Shown here one piece after another: positions 9,772-17,698 of a DNA stretch of 52,500 nucleotides. The stretch comes from Lachnospiraceae bacterium JLR.KK002 (GTDB lineage Bacteria; Bacillota; Clostridia; Lachnospirales; Lachnospiraceae): NCBI GenBank assembly GCA_036941025.1, contig JAYMNP010000001.1, positions 3,582,501-3,635,000 of the forward strand, in the 5' to 3' direction. The notes below the pieces were generated by a model. It ran no database searches and was not told the origin of the DNA. It saw nothing but the letters and a program-made list of their open reading frames with translations. Within the stretch, counting starts at the first letter, position 1, and every line of letters starts with the position of its first letter. The position numbers and the translations under genes were made by a program.

Positions 9772-10620
9772 CTAACACGTTGTTTCTCCTTTCCGCACAG
9801 CCGAAGGGGTACACCCGTAAATTTCCTTAAAGGTCCGGTTAAATAATTTCTGGCTGGTAAATCCGTTCGCCTCCATGATTTCAGAAACAGGGGCGTCTGT
9901 ATTCTGTAATTCCCGATAGATATGGGTAATCCGTATTTCATTCACGTACTGCAGAAAAGAAAGCCCCATATATTTTTTGAAAAAACGGCAGAAATATTCT
10001 TTGTTCAGGCTCAGCAGTGCGGCAGCATCCGAAAGAGCTATGGGTTCCCGGAAATGTTCTCCCACATAAGTGATGATGTCCCGCAGTTTCTGGCGGGCCT
10101 GCATATCGCCGGAAGATAATTCAGGTGCTGTTTTGCAGGCGAAATGCCGCATCAGGTGAGCCAGAATCTGCAGGATAATGCCCTCGGATTCCAGCAGTGT
10201 GGCAGGCAGTTCTTCAATGTAGAGCCGGGTCAGTGTTTCGGCCATCTGGCACAGGTGCAGATATTCCCCGAACTGTGAATCGGTGATTTCATCCGGAATG
10301 CAGTGAATCCGGAAGCATTCAATATCCGGCATGTAACGTCTCATCAGAGATTTGGATATGTGGATGCAGAGACACATCAGACGGTCGCTGCTGGTATTTG
10401 TACTGTGTACCTGTCCCGATTCCACAGCCAGAATCTGGCGGTGCCTTAACTGAAAGGTCTTTCCGTCTATGGTGACAGCAGCATCTCCGTTCAGAGGAAA
10501 GAGCAGTTCCAGTTCTTCATGCCAGTGAAGGGGATGATAGCCTCCGGGGATGGTATGGTATGCAAGCTGTATGCCGGCTTCATTGATTTCACGGAAAATT
10601 TCATAATAGGGTTCTGCCAT
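9772..10620 (-). CDS. AraC-family transcriptional regulator
   Basis: 282 aa from ATG 10620; ATG 10626 is also possible, but GGGAGG is too close to it. N-terminal cupin-like sensor domain (PGGYHPLHWHEELELLF, then a beta-rich stretch to about residue 90) and a C-terminal pair of HTH motifs: IALSDAAALLSLNKEYFCRFFK and VSEIMEANGFTSQKLFNRTFK, ending with the AraC-type YGCTPSAVRK. The cupin fold suggests a sugar or small-molecule ligand. It diverges from a 42-aa ORF. No catabolic operon is adjacent, so the target is unknown. Confidence 0.88.
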   Translation of the reverse strand: MAEPYYEIFREINEAGIQLAYHTIPGGYHPLHWHEELELLFPLNGDAAVTIDGKTFQLRHRQILAVESGQVHSTNTSSDRLMCLCIHISKSLMRRYMPDIECFRIHCIPDEITDSQFGEYLHLCQMAETLTRLYIEELPATLLESEGIILQILAHLMRHFACKTAPELSSGDMQARQKLRDIITYVGEHFREPIALSDAAALLSLNKEYFCRFFKKYMGLSFLQYVNEIRITHIYRELQNTDAPVSEIMEANGFTSQKLFNRTFKEIYGCTPSAVRKGETTC

Positions 10621-10792
10621 AAACATATGCCTCCCGTATACAGTTTTTCTGGCTGAAATTATATAAAAACCAGCAGAAAAAGTCAATATCGACTTAAAAT
10701 AAGTCAAAATATCACCTGTTTTTTCGGACTGCAGGATAGTATGATAGACAGCGTAAAGAGAAAACATCTTATGGAAAAGGAGAGGAACTATT

Positions 10793-10921
10793 ATGAAAAT
10801 GATTCAGAAAGCAGTAAAAAATTACATGGAAAAATACGGAGCACAGTTCGCAGCAGCAACCCTGATGATGGGCGGAAATCTGAATGTGGAAATGCTCAGA
10901 AATCTTTCCCGCAGAGCGTAG
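10793..10921 (+). CDS. Small protein, 42 aa, unknown function
   Basis: ATG 10793 is preceded by AAAAGGAGAGGAAC, a strong ribosome binding site with ideal spacing, and followed after the stop by a clear terminator, so the transcript seems made for this frame. The peptide begins MKMIQKAVKNYMEK and continues through an Ala/Met/Gly-rich centre (AAATLMMGGNL) to NLSRRA; it could form an amphipathic helix. I recognise no family. Divergent from the AraC regulator, which may control it. Confidence 0.55.
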   Translation: MKMIQKAVKNYMEKYGAQFAAATLMMGGNLNVEMLRNLSRRA

Positions 10922-10956
10922 GTATACGGGAATGAAAATACGGAAAAACAGAAGAA

Positions 10957-11006
10957 AAACAGGGATGATTTGTGGAAGACAGCCATAAATTGTCCCTGTT
11001 TTTTTC
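10957..11006 (+). terminator. Terminator of the 42-aa ORF transcript
   Basis: AAACAGGGA and TCCCTGTTT flank a 28-nt loop and run into TTTTTT. Confidence 0.8.
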
Positions 11007-11087
11007 AACAGGCGATTGTAATTTTAAATCACAGTGATATAATAATTCTATAACGTGTTTGAAAAAGATCAGATGAGGAGTGATACT

Positions 11088-11666
11088 ATGATTATTACAA
11101 TTGGCAGGGAGTTTGGAAGTTATGGACATGTGATTGGGCGCCAGCTTGCCAAAAAACTGAATATTAAATATTATGACAAGGAGTCCATGGCGGAGGAAGC
11201 CAGGAAAATGAATAAATATGATGAACTGCGGGATTTTTACGAAGAACAGTCCGTCAACAGCCTGCTGTATGTCATTGCAACAGACATAAGATCCCATGGA
11301 CAGAGAAAAGTACCTTTTGAATTTATGAAGAATCTGGCAGAGAAAGAAGACTGTGTGATTGTGGGAAGATGCGGAAACTTTTTCCTGAAAGATAATCCGG
11401 ATATGACCAGCGTATTTATCCATGCACCCAAAGAATACCGTATCGACAAGACAGCCACGGACCGGAAAATCAGCACGGATAAGGCCAGAAGGCTGGTGGA
11501 AAAAGAGGACAAGGCCAGAGCCGGATTCCATTCCTATTATGCCGATGAGAAGTGGAATGAATGCGACGGATACCATCTTACCATTGACAGCAGCGTTATC
11601 AGCATTGAAGATGCTGTGGATCTTATCATTGATTTTGTCAGCAAAAGACAGAACAGTAAAAATTAA
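11088..11666 (+). CDS. Cytidylate-kinase-like family protein
   Basis: 192 aa. N-terminal P-loop-like ITIGREFGSYGHVIGRQLAKKL is the hallmark of the cytidylate-kinase-like family (AAA/P-loop NTPase fold), although the family usually has GSGGR where this has GSYGH. Also visible: CVIVGRCGNFFL (the family's IIGRcA-type strand) and RIDKTATDRKISTDKARRLV, which resembles the NMP-kinase lid. Start ATG 11088 is preceded by GATGAGGAG. Likely a nucleotide or small-molecule kinase; the substrate is unknown. Twelve bp upstream of a MATE exporter and likely co-transcribed with it. Confidence 0.8.
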   Translation: MIITIGREFGSYGHVIGRQLAKKLNIKYYDKESMAEEARKMNKYDELRDFYEEQSVNSLLYVIATDIRSHGQRKVPFEFMKNLAEKEDCVIVGRCGNFFLKDNPDMTSVFIHAPKEYRIDKTATDRKISTDKARRLVEKEDKARAGFHSYYADEKWNECDGYHLTIDSSVISIEDAVDLIIDFVSKRQNSKN

Positions 11667-11677
11667 AGGAAATCAGT

Positions 11678-13051
11678 ATGGCGTTGGTAAATAAAAATCA
11701 GGCAGCGGACCTGGGAAAAGACCCTCTGGGAAAACTTCTGCTGAAGCTGGCACTGCCGGCAATTCTGGCCCAGGTTGTCAACATGCTTTACAATATTGTG
11801 GACCGAATTTATATCGGGCACATTCCGGATACAGGGGCCATTGCCCTGACAGGAATCGGCCTGTGTCTGCCGGTAATTCTGATAATTATGGCGTTCAGTG
11901 CGCTGGTTGGAATCGGAGGAGCGCCCAGAGCCGCTATTTATATGGGGAAACAGGATATGGAAGGCGCCAGAAAGACATTGGGGGCCTGCGTGGTAATGCT
12001 GACGGGCCTTGCGGTGCTGCTTACGCTTCTTTTTCTGTTTACCGGAAAAGAACTGCTGTTTCTGTTCGGAGCCAGTGAAAATACCATTTCCTATGCCTGG
12101 GGCTATCTGCGGATTTATGTGTGCGGAACCATATTTGTCATGCTGGCAATTGGACTGAACAGTTTTATTACAACGCAGGGATTTGCCATGGAAGGCATGG
12201 CCACCATTCTCATAGGCGCTGTGCTAAACATCATCCTGGATCCGGTTTTTATTTTCGGTTTTCATATGGGCGTGTCAGGAGCGGCGCTGGCCACTATTCT
12301 CTCCCAGGCGGTGTCGGCAGTGTGGGTGGTGCGGTTTCTCAGAGGCAGGAAAACGAAACTGCGGATTGAGAAACAGTACATGAAGCTGAAAAAAGAATAT
12401 GTGGCTCCGGTTCTGGCCCTTGGCATATCGCCTTTTGTGATGCAGAGCACCGAAAGCCTGATTAATATATCCTTTAATACCTCCCTCTATCGGTATGGCG
12501 GCGACCTGGCAGTTTCTTCCATTACGATTCTGGGCAGTGTGATGCAGATGATTTTCCTGCCTCTCAGCGGTCTGACGCAGGGAGCCCAGCCCATTGTCAG
12601 TTACAATTACGGAGCCGGAAACGATGAACGTGTAAAAAAGACTTATCGGCTGCTGCTGTGCTGTTGCGGGATTTTTGCCACTTCAGCCTGGATACTGGTG
12701 ATGGCGGTTCCGGGCGTATTCGTAAAAATATTCAACAGCAGTTCACAGGAGCTGTATGAAATGGCCAGCTGGGGGATGCGGTTTTATATAGCGGGAGCCT
12801 TTGCCATGGGGCCTCAGATGGCGTGCCAGCAGACATTTCTGGCGCTGGGACAGGCAAAGGTGTCACTGTTTTTCGCCTGCTTTCGAAAACTGATCCTGAT
12901 GATACCGCTGATTTTTATTCTTCCGGTGTTTCTGGAAAATAAGCTGATGGCAGTGTTTCTGGCAGAGGCAGTTTCTGATTTTGCTGCCGGGGTGGCCACT
13001 ACTGCCGCATTTTTGATACTGTTTCCGAAAATTCTGCAGAGAGAACGGTGA
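11678..13051 (+). CDS. MATE-family efflux transporter
   Basis: 457 aa, the normal size for the family, with twelve predicted membrane segments in two homologous halves. Typical MATE features: KLALPAILAQVVNMLYNIVDRIYIGHI at the start, ALVGIGGAPRAAIYMGK after helix 2, and in the second half SGLTQGAQPIVSYNYGAGN. This is the multidrug and toxin extrusion subfamily close to MepA/DinF-like proteins, which exports cationic compounds using Na+ or H+. Start ATG 11678 follows AGGAAATC. Preceded by a kinase-like gene at 12 bp. Confidence 0.92.
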   Translation: MALVNKNQAADLGKDPLGKLLLKLALPAILAQVVNMLYNIVDRIYIGHIPDTGAIALTGIGLCLPVILIIMAFSALVGIGGAPRAAIYMGKQDMEGARKTLGACVVMLTGLAVLLTLLFLFTGKELLFLFGASENTISYAWGYLRIYVCGTIFVMLAIGLNSFITTQGFAMEGMATILIGAVLNIILDPVFIFGFHMGVSGAALATILSQAVSAVWVVRFLRGRKTKLRIEKQYMKLKKEYVAPVLALGISPFVMQSTESLINISFNTSLYRYGGDLAVSSITILGSVMQMIFLPLSGLTQGAQPIVSYNYGAGNDERVKKTYRLLLCCCGIFATSAWILVMAVPGVFVKIFNSSSQELYEMASWGMRFYIAGAFAMGPQMACQQTFLALGQAKVSLFFACFRKLILMIPLIFILPVFLENKLMAVFLAEAVSDFAAGVATTAAFLILFPKILQRER

Positions 13052-13108
13052 TGAGAAAATGCGCTGATGGAAAAGTAAAGTAAATAAAAAGAAGGGAAAT
13101 GTGATAAG

Positions 13109-14107
13109 ATGAGAAAAGTTCTGAAAAAAATATGTTTGCTGGCGCTGGCGGTATCTCTTTGCATAAATGTGGCGCCCGCTGACGTTCAGGCGGCAGGCAG
13201 TAAAGGCATTAATGTAAAATATCATTCAAAAAGTGAAATCCGCCGCTATCTGAAATCAAAGAAAATTGATATTAACGAGAAGGTGAAATTCAGCAAAGCG
13301 CCGAAGTTAAAAGCCCCCTATTCCGCAGGAAAGATAGATAAGAAAAGTCTGAAATCTGCCTTAAAGACTTTAAATGCCATCCGGTACATTGCAGGAATCA
13401 ATGACAATGTAAAACTGGATGACAATTATACAAAAAAGGCCCAGGCAGCAGCTCTGATTAATTGCGTGAACAACAGTATGAGCCATTATCCGGCCAAACC
13501 ATCCGGAATGAGCCAGTCTTTTTATCAGCTGTGTTATTCCGGAGCCGGCAGCAGTAACCTGGCAACATCATTCGGAGGTCCCGCGGGGCTGAATTATCCG
13601 TTGGTCAGAATGTGGATGTATGACGGAGACAAGGATAATATTCCACTGGTAGGCCATCGCCGCTGGATTTTAAACCCGCCTATGAAAAAAACAGGGTTCG
13701 GTTTTGTATCCGGAACGGAAAAATGGCCGTCTTCTTATTCCGCCATGTATGCCATAGATAATGCATTCGGAAAATCATCGTATTACGGCGTTGCCTGGCC
13801 GGCTCAGAACATGCCGCTGGAATTTTTCGGAGATTCTTATCCCTGGAGCATCAGTATGGGAAGAGAACTGAATGCAGACAAAGTAAAAGTGGTACTGACC
13901 AGAAAAAAAGACGGAAAAAAATGGACCTTTTCAAAAAACAACAGGAAATATGGGTATTTTAATGTGGAAAACAATAATTACGGAGCCAAAGGCTGTATTA
14001 TCTTCCGTCCCAATAATATTTCCTATCGTTCCGGGGACCAGTTTCAGGTAAAAATAACAGGCGCAGGAAAAGCGATTTCCTATCAGGTGAATTTTTTCTC
14101 CCTGTAA
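13109..14107 (+). CDS. Secreted CAP-domain (SCP/PR-1-like) protein
   Basis: 332 aa with a signal peptide (MRKVLKKICLLALAVSLC, cleavage near VQAA, residue 29). Residues about 85-200 form a CAP domain: ALKTLNAIRYIAGIND, SMSHYPAKP and PLVGHRRWILNPP, carrying cavity His residues. Bacterial CAP proteins are extracellular and of mostly unknown activity, possibly lipid or peptide binding, or proteolysis. A Lys-rich linker precedes the domain and a beta-rich C-terminal region of about 100 residues follows. Probably a separate transcription unit, closed by the hairpin at 14160. Confidence 0.85.
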   Translation: MRKVLKKICLLALAVSLCINVAPADVQAAGSKGINVKYHSKSEIRRYLKSKKIDINEKVKFSKAPKLKAPYSAGKIDKKSLKSALKTLNAIRYIAGINDNVKLDDNYTKKAQAAALINCVNNSMSHYPAKPSGMSQSFYQLCYSGAGSSNLATSFGGPAGLNYPLVRMWMYDGDKDNIPLVGHRRWILNPPMKKTGFGFVSGTEKWPSSYSAMYAIDNAFGKSSYYGVAWPAQNMPLEFFGDSYPWSISMGRELNADKVKVVLTRKKDGKKWTFSKNNRKYGYFNVENNNYGAKGCIIFRPNNISYRSGDQFQVKITGAGKAISYQVNFFSL

Positions 14108-14159
14108 AAACCGGGGAGGAATTAAAACGGGCCTGTCCACTTTGTTCTTGTTTTATGGA

Positions 14160-14204
14160 AAAAACCGTGCTATAATGTCTACAGATATTATAGTGCGGTT
14201 TTTA
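14160..14204 (+). terminator. Terminator after CAP-protein gene
   Basis: AAAACCGTGCTATAAT / ATTATAGTGCGGTTTT stem with a 10-nt loop and a following T-run; nearly symmetric. Two mismatches. Confidence 0.8.
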
Positions 14205-14291
14205 TATTGTGGGATGATAAAGGTAACAGAAACGGGAAAACCTGCAATGGGATAAGATTTACGAGTTGCCGGGGAAAAGGAGAAGATAATT

Positions 14292-15119
14292 ATGGAAATA
14301 CTTGATTTAATTGATCAGGAGAAACTGCAGAGACTTCAGGATTTGTTTGCTGATGCAACGGGCGTAGCTGTCAGTATGATTGACAAGGAAGGAAAACATG
14401 TTACGAAAGTCAGCAATTTTCTGGATTTCTGTATGAAATATACACGTGGCAGCGAGATCGGATTAAAGCGTTGTCAGAAATGTGATATGGAAGGCGTGGG
14501 AACTTATTTCTGCCATGCGGGTCTTATGGATTTTGCAGCGGACATTGTGGTGGAAGGAGAGAAGCTGGGTGCAATCCTGGGGGGACAGGTATTGCCGGCG
14601 CCGCCGGACTTTGACAAATTCCGTAAAGTGGCTGAGGAAATCGGCGTGGATCCCGATGAATACATTGAAGCTCTGAAAGAAGTACCGGTTAAGACAGAAA
14701 AGGCAATCCGTGCTTCCGCAGCTCTGATGGAAGAAATGATCAACATGCTGGTGAATTCAGAGTACACCCGTTACAGAGAGAAGAATAAGATTAATACCAT
14801 AGATAAAGAAATTGATGTGACCACTCAGAATGTGGAGCAGATTGAGAGTATGGTACAGGATCTGACCAAAGTATCCAGAAAGCAGAATATTCTGGCGCTG
14901 AATGCTTCCATTGAAGCAGCCAGAGCCGGAGAAGCCGGAAGAGGATTTAATATTGTGGCCGGAGAGATGGGCAAGTTATCTTCCATGGCTACAGAGAAAT
15001 ATTCTGCAATCATTGCCAAGGCAGGAGAGATTGACGAATCACTGCGGAAGATCAATGAGGAATTCAGCAAGAGTCTGGAAAATAAAGGGGAAGAGTCAGA
15101 AATACCGGAAAACTTATAA
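14292..15119 (+). CDS. Soluble sensor: PocR domain plus short methyl-accepting (MCP) signalling tip
   Basis: 275 aa without any membrane segment. Residues 1-165 form a PocR ligand-binding domain with its Cys motif (FCMKYTRG..LKRCQKCD..YFCHAGLMDFAADI), which in PocR binds small C3 metabolites or a metal. Residues about 185-265 form a shortened MCP hairpin with the nearly invariant tip NILALNASIEAARAGEAGRGF. This places it with small cytosolic chemoreceptor-like proteins. No che or flagellar gene is in the window, so it may signal to remote chemotaxis arrays or work otherwise. Own promoter region after the 14204 terminator. Confidence 0.86.
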   Translation: MEILDLIDQEKLQRLQDLFADATGVAVSMIDKEGKHVTKVSNFLDFCMKYTRGSEIGLKRCQKCDMEGVGTYFCHAGLMDFAADIVVEGEKLGAILGGQVLPAPPDFDKFRKVAEEIGVDPDEYIEALKEVPVKTEKAIRASAALMEEMINMLVNSEYTRYREKNKINTIDKEIDVTTQNVEQIESMVQDLTKVSRKQNILALNASIEAARAGEAGRGFNIVAGEMGKLSSMATEKYSAIIAKAGEIDESLRKINEEFSKSLENKGEESEIPENL

Positions 15120-15147
15120 GGTATTGTGTGAAAAATGACTGACAGGA

Positions 15148-15179
15148 AGCAGCAAGGTACAAAAGCCTTGCTGTTTTTA
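15148..15179 (+). terminator. Terminator after PocR-MCP gene
   Basis: AGCAGCAAGG / CCTTGCTG stem, 8-nt loop, followed by TTTTT. Confidence 0.85.
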
Positions 15180-15180
15180 T

Positions 15181-15233
15181 TCTTCTATAGGAAAGACCTT
15201 GTCACGCTAAAGTACGAAAGTATCTTTTGTTGC
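15181..15233. repeat. REP-like hairpin repeat, copy H2 (decayed right arm)
   Basis: TTCTATAGGAAAGACCTTGTCACGCTAAAG matches copies at 9621 and 50510; the right arm has drifted (GTACGAAAGTATCTTTTG). It abuts the terminator of the preceding gene. Confidence 0.75.
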
Positions 15234-15301
15234 GGTACAATCCGTCTACGGGCGGTGAACAGGCTGTGATGAACAGGAAAGGCATCGGAAGGAGAACAGA
15301 A

Positions 15302-16441
15302 ATGGAAAAAAGAAAAACAGAAAAACTGAACGTGGAAACCAGCCTGCTGGGCTTTGGATGTATGCGGTTTCCAACTACTGCAGAAGGTAAAATTGATGAA
15401 ACAAGGGCAGAAAAAATGCTGGATATGGCTTATCAGGCAGGAGTAAATTACTTTGATACTGCCTATACCTATCATGAACAGGAAAGCGAAAGGTTTGTGG
15501 GAAAAGTGCTGGAGCAGTATCCCAGAGATTCTTATTATCTTGCAACAAAACTTCCCATATGGCTTCTGGAGAGGAAAGAGGACGTCCGCCGGGTATTTGA
15601 GGAACAGCTGAAACGTCTGGGGAAAACATATGTGGATTTCTATCTGTTTCATGCGGTGGATAAAGGCCGATGGGAGAAGATAAAAGAGCTGCAGGTTCTG
15701 GAAATCTGTGAGGAGCTTCAGCAGGAAGGAAAAATCCGTCACCTGGGATTTTCTTTTCATGACAGCTATGAAGTATTTGAGGAAATCTTAACCAGCCGGG
15801 ACTGGGATTTCTGCCAGATACAGTATAATTACATGGACACGGAAGAACAGGCAGGCCGCCGGGGCTATGAACTGGCAGAAAAACGAGGGGTACCCATGAT
15901 TGTTATGGAACCGGTGCGGGGCGGAAGCCTGGCGGGATTTTCAGAAGATATCAACGAGAAATTTTACGGTCTGAGCCGGGAACGCTCCATCGCTTCTTAT
16001 GCCCTCCGGTGGGTGGCAGATCATGAAAATGTAAAAGTAGTGTTAAGCGGCATGTCCACAGAGGCACAGACGGAGGATAACTTAAAGACCTTTGGGAATT
16101 ATATGCCCCTGAGCCGGCAGGAACAGCAGACCATTGCAGATGTGGTGCAGACGCTGCGTTCCAGGGTACAGAACGGCTGTACCGGCTGCGGTTACTGTAT
16201 GCCCTGTCCTGCAGGGGTGAACATTCCCAGGAATTTCAAAATCTGGAATCAGTACCACATTTACCGGAAATATGATATGATAAAAGGAAGCTGGGAACAG
16301 ATGGGTGAGAAAGAGAAGCCCCTGAGCTGTATCAAATGCGGTAAATGCGAGGAGGCATGTCCCCAGCATATCCGGATTCGCGAGGATCTGGCCAGAGTGC
16401 AGAATGAGCTGGATGAGGAAAGAAATGCAGTGAAAAAGTAA
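15302..16441 (+). CDS. Aldo/keto reductase with C-terminal [4Fe-4S] clusters
   Basis: 379 aa. Residues about 10-290 are an aldo/keto reductase barrel: LGFGCMRFP, the catalytic Asp/Tyr in YFDTAYTYH, Lys in LATKLP and His in YLFHAVD. The C-terminus adds ferredoxin-type Cys motifs, CTGCGYCMPCPAGVNIP and CIKCGKCEEACP, which supply two Fe-S clusters as in related clostridial oxidoreductases. It reduces or oxidises a carbonyl or alcohol with NAD(P)H and electron carriers; the substrate is unknown. Start ATG 15302 is preceded by GGAAGGAG. First gene of an apparent operon with trpB 18 bp downstream. Confidence 0.9.
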   Translation: MEKRKTEKLNVETSLLGFGCMRFPTTAEGKIDETRAEKMLDMAYQAGVNYFDTAYTYHEQESERFVGKVLEQYPRDSYYLATKLPIWLLERKEDVRRVFEEQLKRLGKTYVDFYLFHAVDKGRWEKIKELQVLEICEELQQEGKIRHLGFSFHDSYEVFEEILTSRDWDFCQIQYNYMDTEEQAGRRGYELAEKRGVPMIVMEPVRGGSLAGFSEDINEKFYGLSRERSIASYALRWVADHENVKVVLSGMSTEAQTEDNLKTFGNYMPLSRQEQQTIADVVQTLRSRVQNGCTGCGYCMPCPAGVNIPRNFKIWNQYHIYRKYDMIKGSWEQMGEKEKPLSCIKCGKCEEACPQHIRIREDLARVQNELDEERNAVKK

Positions 16442-16459
16442 AACAACAGGAAAGGATAC

Positions 16460-17683
16460 GTGAAAACCATGGATTACAGAACATATTTAAGAAATTATCC
16501 CAATAAAGAAGGAAGATTCGGAGAATACGGCGGCGCCTATCTGTCTGAGGAACTGAAACCGGCTTTTGAAGAAATTACGGAAGCATATCAGACCATCTGC
16601 CATTCTTCACAGTTTATCAACGAACTGCGGAGAATCCGCAGGGAATTCCAGGGCAGGCCCACACCGGTATATCATTGTGAGCGCCTTTCCCGGCAGATTG
16701 GCAACTGCCAGATTTATCTGAAACGTGAAGATTTGAATCATACAGGAGCCCATAAGCTGAACCACTGTATGGGCGAAGGCCTGCTGGCCAGATTTATGGG
16801 AAAGAAACGCCTGATTGCAGAGACAGGTGCCGGACAGCATGGTGTGGCGCTGGCAACAGCGGCCGCCTACTTCGGACTGGAATGTGAAATTCATATGGGA
16901 GAGGTGGATATTGCAAAACAGGCGCCGAATGTTACACGCATGAAAATCCTGGGGGCAAAGGTGGTGCCCGTAAGCCATGGGCTGAAAACTCTGAAAGAAG
17001 CCGTGGACTCCGCCTTTGATTCCTATGCCAGAAATTATAAAGATTCCATTTACTGTATCGGTTCTGCTCTTGGGCCCCATCCCTTCCCCCTGATGGTTCG
17101 GGATTTTCAGTCTGTGGTAGGATATGAAGCAAGAGATCAGTTCCGTGAAATGACAGGCATTGATCCGGATGTGGTATGTGCCTGCGTGGGCGGCGGCAGC
17201 AACTCTATCGGCATGTTTATTCCGTTTCTGAACGACCCTGTTGACATTGTGGGAGTGGAGCCTCTGGGAAGAGGCGAGAAACTGGGAGACCATGCAGCCT
17301 CCATGAAATACGGAGAGAAAGGCGTTATGCATGGATTTGAAAGTATTATGCTGAAGGATGAGGCAGGGGAGCCGGCGCCGGTATATTCTATTGCCAGCGG
17401 GCTGGATTACCCTTCCGTAGGGCCGGAACATGCATTTTTGCATGATGAGGGAAGAATTCAGTATGAGACCGCAGGAGATGAGGAAGCCATGGAAGCCTTC
17501 TTTAAACTGTCCCGTTATGAAGGTATTATTCCCGCTGTGGAAAGCTCCCATGCAGTTGCCTGGGCCATGAAAAAAGCCAGGGAAATGGGACAGGGTTCGA
17601 TTCTGGTGTGTCTCAGCGGCAGAGGCGATAAAGACATTGATTATGTAGTGGAACACTATGGTTATGGTGAACAGTTTTTATAA
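16460..17683 (+). CDS. trpB: Tryptophan synthase beta chain, stand-alone
   Basis: 407 aa PLP enzyme that joins indole and serine to make tryptophan. Conserved features: [15 protein letters not shown], the PLP-binding Lys in HTGAHKLNH, the catalytic Glu in [14 protein letters not shown], the phosphate-binding [12 protein letters not shown] and the C-terminal CLSGRGDKD. It is the TrpB1-type length. No trpA or other trp gene is in the window, which is unusual and suggests indole salvage. Start GTG 16460 has AGGAAAGGA upstream; ATG 16469 is the alternative. It lies between the Fe-S reductase and the ORF-3-like gene with gaps of 18 and 15 bp. Confidence 0.93.
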   Translation: MKTMDYRTYLRNYPNKEGRFGEYGGAYLSEELKPAFEEITEAYQTICHSSQFINELRRIRREFQGRPTPVYHCERLSRQIGNCQIYLKREDLNHTGAHKLNHCMGEGLLARFMGKKRLIAETGAGQHGVALATAAAYFGLECEIHMGEVDIAKQAPNVTRMKILGAKVVPVSHGLKTLKEAVDSAFDSYARNYKDSIYCIGSALGPHPFPLMVRDFQSVVGYEARDQFREMTGIDPDVVCACVGGGSNSIGMFIPFLNDPVDIVGVEPLGRGEKLGDHAASMKYGEKGVMHGFESIMLKDEAGEPAPVYSIASGLDYPSVGPEHAFLHDEGRIQYETAGDEEAMEAFFKLSRYEGIIPAVESSHAVAWAMKKAREMGQGSILVCLSGRGDKDIDYVVEHYGYGEQFL

Positions 17684-17698
17684 AAACGGCGGTGAAAG

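Noticed and set aside
9750..9800. Another REP-like hairpin overlapping the end of the araC-type gene
   Set aside because: Only TGTCATGCTAACACG resembles the core; too degenerate to call.
16607..17656. 349-codon minus-strand frame
   Set aside because: Exact shadow of trpB, no domain sense.
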